Below are positions 43,970-44,649 of a DNA stretch of 44,649 nucleotides, piece by piece. The first letter of the stretch is position 1. Every line of letters begins with the position of its first letter. Position numbers and translations under genes: made by a program. A model generated the notes under the pieces. The model was not told where the DNA came from, did no database searches, and saw only the letters and a list, made by a program, of their open reading frames with translations. The stretch is from Candidatus Rokuibacteriota bacterium (lineage in GTDB: Bacteria; Methylomirabilota; Methylomirabilia; Rokubacteriales; CSP1-6), in NCBI GenBank assembly GCA_016184365.1, contig JACPCW010000101.1:1-44649 (forward strand). Direction: 5' to 3'.

Positions 43970-44649
43970 ATGGCGCTCGGCATCATGGTGCTGATGTTCG
44001 GCCTCATGGCCACCGCCATGCCCGTGGCGTTCACGATGATGCTGTCAGGCACCGCGTACTACTGGCTGAACGACGTCAACCTGCTCGTGCTGCCGCAGAA
44101 GATCGCCAACGCGACGCAGAGCTTCCCGCTGCTGGCGATTCCGTTCTTCGTGCTGGCCGGCGATCTCATGAACACGAGTGGCATCACCGACCGGCTGGTC
44201 CGCCTGGCCACCGTCCTGGTGGGCCGATTCACCGGCGGCATGGGACACGTGGTGGTGTTCTCGAACATGATCATGGCCGGGATCTCGGGATCGGCGGCCG
44301 CGGACGCGTCGGGCACGGGCTCGGTGCTGGTGCCGGCGATGGTGAAGCGCGGCTACTCGCCGGCCTTCGCCGCGGCGATCATCGCGTCGGCGGCCACGAT
44401 CGGACCGATCATCCCGCCGTCCATCCCGATGGTGGTCTTCGGCGCCCTCGCGGAAGTCTCGACGAGCCGCCTGCTGATCGGCGGCCTCGTCCCGGGCATC
44501 CTCATGGGCGTCTACCTCATGGGCGCCAACTACCTGGTCGCGAGACGGCGCGGCTATCCCAGGGAGCCGGCGCCGACCGGCCGGGAGGTGGCGCGCGCCT
44601 TTCTCCATGCGGCGCCCGCCATGGGGATGCCGGTCATCATCGTGGGCGG
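43970..44649 (+). CDS. dctM: TRAP transporter large permease (DctM), 5' part
   Basis: The gene runs off the right edge; 226 complete codons are visible, about half of the usual 430. It begins MALGIMVLMFGLMATAMPVAF and shows the conserved PFFVLAGDLMNTSGIT, SGSAAADASGTGSVLVPAM and IGPIIPPSIPMVVFGALAEV of the DctM family. It carries the ion-coupled transport path (Na+ or H+) of the TRAP system. The start is 3 nt after dctQ. Confidence 0.93.
   Translation, partial: MALGIMVLMFGLMATAMPVAFTMMLSGTAYYWLNDVNLLVLPQKIANATQSFPLLAIPFFVLAGDLMNTSGITDRLVRLATVLVGRFTGGMGHVVVFSNMIMAGISGSAAADASGTGSVLVPAMVKRGYSPAFAAAIIASAATIGPIIPPSIPMVVFGALAEVSTSRLLIGGLVPGILMGVYLMGANYLVARRRGYPREPAPTGREVARAFLHAAPAMGMPVIIVG

Overview
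The window is GC-rich bacterial DNA (visibly about 70 % G+C over most of its length) with densely packed genes. The gene set (a sucB-type E2 end, HtpX, HflKC, topoisomerase VI, pyruvate/acetoin-type E1 subunits, amidase, crotonases, Tct and TRAP carboxylate transporters, orphan peptide-type solute-binding proteins, two VapBC modules) fits an uncultured, soil- or sediment-type heterotroph of the Ca. Rokubacteria / Methylomirabilota kind. That placement is inference from gene content. No rRNA, tRNA, CRISPR array or intact insertion sequence was recognised.

Layout. 1-3.1 kb: the end of a 2-oxo-acid dehydrogenase E2 gene, htpX, then two truncated genes abutting head to head. 3.1-7.6 kb: hflC/hflK with a small secreted protein upstream, and divergently a 700-residue lipoprotein with a YiiX-like cysteine hydrolase domain and an internal duplication. 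7.6-10.4 kb: vapBC, then a crotonase translationally coupled to an amidase. 10.5-16 kb: topoisomerase VI subunits B and A, a VOC protein and E1 alpha/beta. 16-21.9 kb: a CCG-domain Fe-S-type protein, an orphan substrate-binding protein, and a run greB-like, glutamate-type dehydrogenase fused to CBS domains, SMP-30 lactonase. 21.95-24.1 kb: an accessory patch of lower GC, bordered by a frameshifted tesB remnant, carrying four small co-directional genes, one of which looks like a papain-like cysteine hydrolase. 24.1-30.3 kb: an MltB-type transglycosylase, an RND efflux permease, and one ORF joining a MarR regulator in frame to the efflux adaptor. 30.3-38.4 kb: an orphan Tat-exported binding protein and a probable operon of ADP-forming acyl-CoA synthetase (broken), tctC, tctB, tctA and a crotonase. 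38.5-44.6 kb: a redoxin remnant, LapA, a coiled-coil protein, a second vapBC, a DAO oxidoreductase behind a truncated ABC permease, and a TRAP operon (dctP, dctQ, dctM) running off the right edge.

How the genes work together. The Tct cluster reads as a carboxylate uptake and CoA-activation pathway: periplasmic binding protein, membrane permease, CoA ligation, crotonase. The TRAP operon is a second carboxylate-type importer. The RND permease and its adaptor form two parts of a tripartite pump whose outer-membrane channel is not here; the fused MarR domain would place the regulator on the pump itself. HflKC and HtpX are membrane-protein quality-control factors.

Most unusual points: the MarR-adaptor fusion, bacterial topoisomerase VI with a histone-H1-like tail, the dehydrogenase-CBS fusion, a Gre factor lacking its catalytic coiled-coil tip, the small accessory cassette, a tctA gene whose natural start is an ATC codon, and a striking number of truncated or internally deleted genes, which could be real decay or assembly artefact.
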